Source: Caldisericia bacterium (lineage in GTDB: Bacteria > Caldisericota > Caldisericia > UBA6126). Taken from it: a DNA stretch of 7,989 nucleotides. Where the stretch lies: NCBI GenBank assembly GCA_028708485.1, contig JAQVYZ010000036.1, positions 1-7,989 of the forward strand, in the 5' to 3' direction. The notes beneath the pieces were generated by a model that saw nothing but the letters and a program-made list of their open reading frames with translations, did not search any database and was not told the origin of the DNA. The position numbers and the translations under genes were made by a program. Shown here piece by piece: positions 6,052 to 7,989 of the stretch (position 1 is the stretch's first letter; each line of letters starts with the position of its first letter).

Positions 6052-6886
6052 GTTGCATTACCTTCTTTTGTAAAAATTGATAATATTCTTCTGAATTTAT
6101 CAAGAGCATCCTGTCTTCTTCAAAATCTGTTAACTGTATCTCCGCGATCCAACCTTTTTCGTAAGGATTCTCGTTGATCCATTCCGGATGATCCACTAAA
6201 TCACCATTATAACGGACTACTGTCCCTGAAACAGGTGATATGACTTCAAAAACTGCTTTGGCAGATTCTATGGAACCTACCTCATCAAATTGAGATATTT
6301 TTTTACCTATTTCTGGCGTATTAAAGAAAAGAATATCAGAAAGACTCTGCTGAACATAGTCAGTTACCCCTATCCTGGCAATATTTTTATTAATAAAACA
6401 CCAGGTATCATTTTCAGTAAAATAAATCTCCTGTTGCTCCGGAATTCGAAATTGGTACTTATCTTGCTTAAGTATTTGATAGGTAAGAGGCATGGATGCC
6501 CAATCAGTCTCAAATTCTCCTTTTTTAAGGTTTTCTGTTTTTTCCAGAAACGGCAAAAGGCTTTCTACAATGGAAAAATCGGCTTCTTCTGGTTGAATCG
6601 ATATGGGATGCTGCAATTTATTCTCTTTCAATAATTCTGAGATAAGGAATCTTTTGGTAATGACCAATTGATTGGTAGCAATTTTGGTGGCGCATTTCGC
6701 TGGGCACCCATCAATTACTACCACTTCTTCATAATCTTCCTTGTGATAACGGTTTGGGTATTGGCTGCAAAGAACCGGGCAGATAATTTCGCTTGATTCG
6801 AGCTGAGATAGCTTTAAGGCTAGATTTCTTGCAATCTTTCCAACAGGTTTATCTGATCCATTACAACTAAGAATTGCTTTTTTCAT
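6044..6886 (-). CDS. Fusion of a DGC domain with a lipoyl-carrier GcvH-like domain
   Basis: A 280-residue cytoplasmic protein with two recognisable modules. Residues 1-90 are a DGC domain: ILSCNGSDKPVGKIAR with Cys8, CPVLC at 36-40, and VVIDGCPAKCATK with Asp59-Gly60-Cys61 and Cys65. Residues about 91-140 are a charged linker. Residues about 144-275 match glycine-cleavage H protein closely: GVTDYVQQSLSDILFF, then PEIGKKISQFDEVGSIESAK with Lys210 at the lipoylation position, then SPVSGTVV and ENPYEKGWIAEI. The intact Glu-Ser-x-Lys-Ala context suggests real lipoylation. No gcvT, gcvP or lipoyl-dehydrogenase gene is in the window, so a glycine-cleavage role is unlikely. A lipoyl arm carrying electrons, sulfur or a dithiol-bound metalloid between Cys-rich partners fits the context better (inference). 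The start overlaps the ferredoxin stop by 4 bp (ATGA). Confidence 0.88.
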   Translation of the reverse strand: MKKAILSCNGSDKPVGKIARNLALKLSQLESSEIICPVLCSQYPNRYHKEDYEEVVVIDGCPAKCATKIATNQLVITKRFLISELLKENKLQHPISIQPEEADFSIVESLLPFLEKTENLKKGEFETDWASMPLTYQILKQDKYQFRIPEQQEIYFTENDTWCFINKNIARIGVTDYVQQSLSDILFFNTPEIGKKISQFDEVGSIESAKAVFEVISPVSGTVVRYNGDLVDHPEWINENPYEKGWIAEIQLTDFEEDRMLLINSEEYYQFLQKKVMQHE

Positions 6887-7155
6887 TCTAATTCCTTGCG
6901 TATTTCCTTAATTTTTTCTATCACTTCAGGTTTTTCAGGAAAGGATAACGCATCTACATTGCATGTTTTAGAACAAGCTCTACAAAAAACAACGCAATGA
7001 TGATGATTTTTTACGATGAGTTTTATTTCGTCGGTTTTAGCAAACACATCGTGAGGACAAAAATCATAGCATTCCATGCAGAAATTACATTTTCCATAAT
7101 CGATCGACGGGTACCAGTCAATTTTATCCCTGGGAACTCCCATAAAAGTTTCCAT
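6883..7155 (-). CDS. 2[4Fe-4S] ferredoxin-like electron carrier
   Basis: A 90-residue cytoplasmic protein with two cluster motifs. The first is CNFCMECYDFCP, a standard CX2CX2CX3CP (Cys23, 26, 29, 33). The second is CVVFCRACSKTC, a CX3CX2CX3C variant (Cys54, 58, 61, 65) seen in a branch of ferredoxin-family proteins, so two [4Fe-4S] clusters are expected. A run of three His (51-53) immediately precedes the second motif. A short C-terminal helix follows (EVIEKIKEIRKELE). The ATG abuts the TAA of the HdrA-like gene, with AAAGGGG as ribosome site, and its stop overlaps the DGC-GcvH start. It probably supplies low-potential electrons to the HdrA-like protein or to the DGC/lipoyl proteins; the partner is inferred from gene order. 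Confidence 0.88.
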   Translation of the reverse strand: METFMGVPRDKIDWYPSIDYGKCNFCMECYDFCPHDVFAKTDEIKLIVKNHHHCVVFCRACSKTCNVDALSFPEKPEVIEKIKEIRKELE

Positions 7156-7527
7156 TTATTTTTCCCCTTTGTCTATAGATTCAACAACATGAGCTACTTT
7201 ATCGAAAGCTTCATTGGTAGTCATATCACGGACATCTAAGGCAATTAAATCTGTGTCGACTGATAAACCGGCTTTGCTAAAAGCATCTCTGAACAGTTTC
7301 TTTTGCATACTGGGTGCACAAGCCCCTATAATAACTTTGCGTTTTGCCTGTAAAAAATCATGTAAAAATCTGTCTCCATCCTCTTCACAAAGTTGCGGAT
7401 GGATAAAAGCATATTCAACGGGTAATTCAACGCGAATCCTGTTAACAAAATCCCACATATCCATCTTCGAAAACCCAGGGCATTTCCCTGTACAAACACA
7501 CATGATGAACCCGTATTTTGATTCCAT
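7156..7527 (-). CDS. Standalone HdrA N-terminal-like domain protein
   Basis: A 123-residue cytoplasmic protein resembling only the N-terminal domain of heterodisulfide reductase subunit A. Matching features are the first strand with clustered Cys, GFIMCVCTGKCPGF (Cys10, 12, 16, where HdrA has a CxC-type motif), PQLCEEDGDRFLHDFL (Cys47, like the HdrA MCSDPGQ segment), and KVIIGACAPSMQKKLFRDAF (Cys70, like the HdrA VASCSPR..HEPTFR segment), then ALDVRD like the HdrA NIRE. The FAD-binding Rossmann part and the built-in ferredoxin motifs of HdrA are absent; the next gene encodes a separate ferredoxin. It is the first gene of the operon, with an AAGGAGG ribosome site 5 nt from the ATG. Role inferred: Cys-based electron or cluster-linked thiol partner of the ferredoxin. 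Family relation is fairly clear, function is not. Confidence 0.75.
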   Translation of the reverse strand: MESKYGFIMCVCTGKCPGFSKMDMWDFVNRIRVELPVEYAFIHPQLCEEDGDRFLHDFLQAKRKVIIGACAPSMQKKLFRDAFSKAGLSVDTDLIALDVRDMTTNEAFDKVAHVVESIDKGEK

Positions 7528-7536
7528 TCCGCCTCC

Positions 7537-7565
7537 TTGTCAAATCAACCTTCTGAATATATAAT
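7537..7565 (+). promoter_or_regulatory. Predicted sigma70-type promoter for the NHL-repeat gene
   Basis: TTGTCA at 7537-7542, a 17-nt spacer, and a consensus TATAAT at 7560-7565. The start would be near 7572, giving a leader of about 50 nt before the ATG at 7623. The -10 lies in the 22-bp palindrome. A second TATAAT at 7576-7581 has no good -35. Confidence 0.6.
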
Positions 7566-7579
7566 AATATTATTATATA
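7558..7579. promoter_or_regulatory. Perfect 22-bp AT palindrome, candidate operator
   Basis: The half-site TATATAATAAT is followed immediately by its exact reverse complement, giving 11+11 bp with no spacer and no mismatch. Both predicted -10 hexamers lie inside it at symmetric positions. A dimeric repressor bound here would block both promoters. AT-rich palindromes over the -10 region are typical of ArsR/SmtB-type sensors, but no regulator gene is in the window, so the binding protein is unknown. Confidence 0.6.
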
Positions 7580-7600
7580 ATAAGTTTAGAATAAGTTCAA
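7572..7600 (-). promoter_or_regulatory. Predicted sigma70-type promoter for the redox operon
   Basis: On the minus strand, TTGAAC (7600-7595), a 17-nt spacer and TATAAT (7577-7572). Transcription would begin near 7565, about 38 nt upstream of the HdrA-like ATG. Its -10 is the mirror image of the opposing promoter's -10 within the same palindrome. Confidence 0.6.
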
Positions 7601-7622
7601 AAACTTTTTTGAGGTGAGAGTG

Positions 7623-7989
7623 ATGAGAAGTTATTGCCAATTTTTTACACTATTGGTAGTTTCTGCCATTTTCATGAATCAGTGGAATCCGATTTCATCC
7701 TTATTCGTCCCAGTAAGGGCTTCTTCAGAACCTTCATCATTATCCTCATTGGGAGCCGGGTATGCAAAAGGAACGGCAGCGAGACCTTCTTATCTTCATG
7801 CGGACGAATACCGTATCGTTGTGACTGACCCTGTTTTGAACCAGATACACCAATACTCCAGTAAAATGCTTTCACAGAACTCATTCGGCTCATTTGGCCA
7901 GAATGCAGGTGAATTTGATCATATTGGCGGGTTGTTTCTATACCCAAACAGAATGTACGTCTGTGATACGGGGAATGCCAACATTCAAG
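7623..7989 (+). CDS. Secreted NHL-repeat protein, N-terminal part, cut by window end
   Basis: The frame is open from the ATG at 7623 to the last base, giving 122 residues. GAGGTGA at 7611-7617 is 5 nt from the ATG; the GTG directly before it, at 7620, is a possible alternative start. Residues 1-33 look like a signal peptide (MRSYCQFFTLLVVSAIFM..., with a possible cleavage after VRA). Residues 45-122 begin a beta-propeller of NHL type: RIVVTDPVLNQIHQYS is a degenerate first repeat, and GSFGQNAGEFDHIGGLFLY then NRMYVCDTGNANIQ is a clear NHL repeat (compare the family pattern G-x-F-x-x-P-x-G-hydrophobic...VaDTgN-xRIq). More repeats should follow beyond the window. It may be a large surface protein like the propeller/stalk protein at 1377-3608. 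It is divergent from, and probably co-controlled with, the redox operon. The function cannot be told from this fragment. Confidence 0.82.
   Translation, partial: MRSYCQFFTLLVVSAIFMNQWNPISSLFVPVRASSEPSSLSSLGAGYAKGTAARPSYLHADEYRIVVTDPVLNQIHQYSSKMLSQNSFGSFGQNAGEFDHIGGLFLYPNRMYVCDTGNANIQ

Larger units (their letters stand above)
7528..7622. promoter_or_regulatory. Divergent promoter region between the redox operon and the NHL gene
   Basis: These 95 bp separate two divergently transcribed genes and are very AT-rich in the middle. They hold both ribosome sites, two opposed sigma70-like promoters and one long perfect palindrome between them. The layout is typical of a shared operator controlling both directions. 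Confidence 0.75.

Noticed and set aside
6044..6886. Ordinary glycine-cleavage H protein
   Set aside because: The DGC N-terminal half and the absence of gcvT/gcvP or lipoyl-dehydrogenase genes argue against a glycine-cleavage locus.
7582..7606. AAGTTT / AAACTT inverted repeat followed by T residues, terminator-like
   Set aside because: The stem is only six AT-rich pairs with a 13-nt loop, and it lies in the leader of the NHL gene over the minus-strand -35; more likely chance.
7672..7947. Minus-strand frame of 91 codons in the right end
   Set aside because: It is antisense to the NHL-repeat gene, whose plus-strand frame has a signal peptide, a ribosome site and a repeat match.

Overview
The window holds two gene blocks that converge near position 3610-3650, plus the start of a third gene running off the right edge. 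Base composition is moderately AT-rich, genes are tightly packed, and almost every start has a strong purine-rich Shine-Dalgarno (AGGAG-type). The proteins (ACR3 permease, secreted PQQ-propeller/cohesin/stalk-domain protein, HdrA-like and ferredoxin proteins, DGC-family proteins) suggest an anaerobic bacterium with the protein repertoire of Clostridia-like Firmicutes or of deep anaerobic lineages such as Caldisericota, Atribacterota or Thermotogota. The sequence alone does not decide among these.

Left block (+ strand, 1-3608): the C-terminal ~300 residues of an ACR3-type arsenite exporter, a thioredoxin-fold lipoprotein whose ATG overlaps the exporter's stop codon, and a 743-residue secreted protein with a PQQ-like beta-propeller, an Ig-like region, a cohesin-like domain and a C-terminal stalk (copper amine oxidase N-like) domain. 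Spacing indicates one transcription unit.

Right block (- strand, 7527 down to about 3616): an eight-gene operon. In transcription order it encodes a standalone HdrA N-terminal-like domain, a 2[4Fe-4S] ferredoxin, a DGC domain fused to a lipoyl-carrying GcvH domain, two more DGC proteins, a small cytoplasmic CxxC thioredoxin, a secreted or lipoprotein thioredoxin, and a CcdA-type membrane electron conduit. Directly after ccdA lies a possible 7-codon Cys-rich mini-ORF with its own Shine-Dalgarno. Most junctions are overlaps, abutting TAA|ATG pairs or gaps of about 25 bp or less, so the genes are probably co-transcribed.

Right edge (7528-7989): a 95-bp divergent promoter region contains a perfect 22-bp AT palindrome. 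It carries the -10 hexamers of two opposing sigma70-like promoters, one for the redox operon and one for a secreted NHL-repeat protein cut off by the window end.

Proposed reading (inference): low-potential electrons enter through the ferredoxin/HdrA-like pair, pass to cysteine-rich DGC proteins and a lipoyl arm, and through the small thioredoxin and CcdA to thioredoxins outside the membrane. The ACR3 pump next door suggests a link to metalloid handling, where vicinal dithiols such as dihydrolipoate would be relevant ligands. No arsenate reductase, ArsR, ArsM or glycine-cleavage partner is present in the window. The DGC-GcvH fusion within this operon is the best candidate for an undescribed system.
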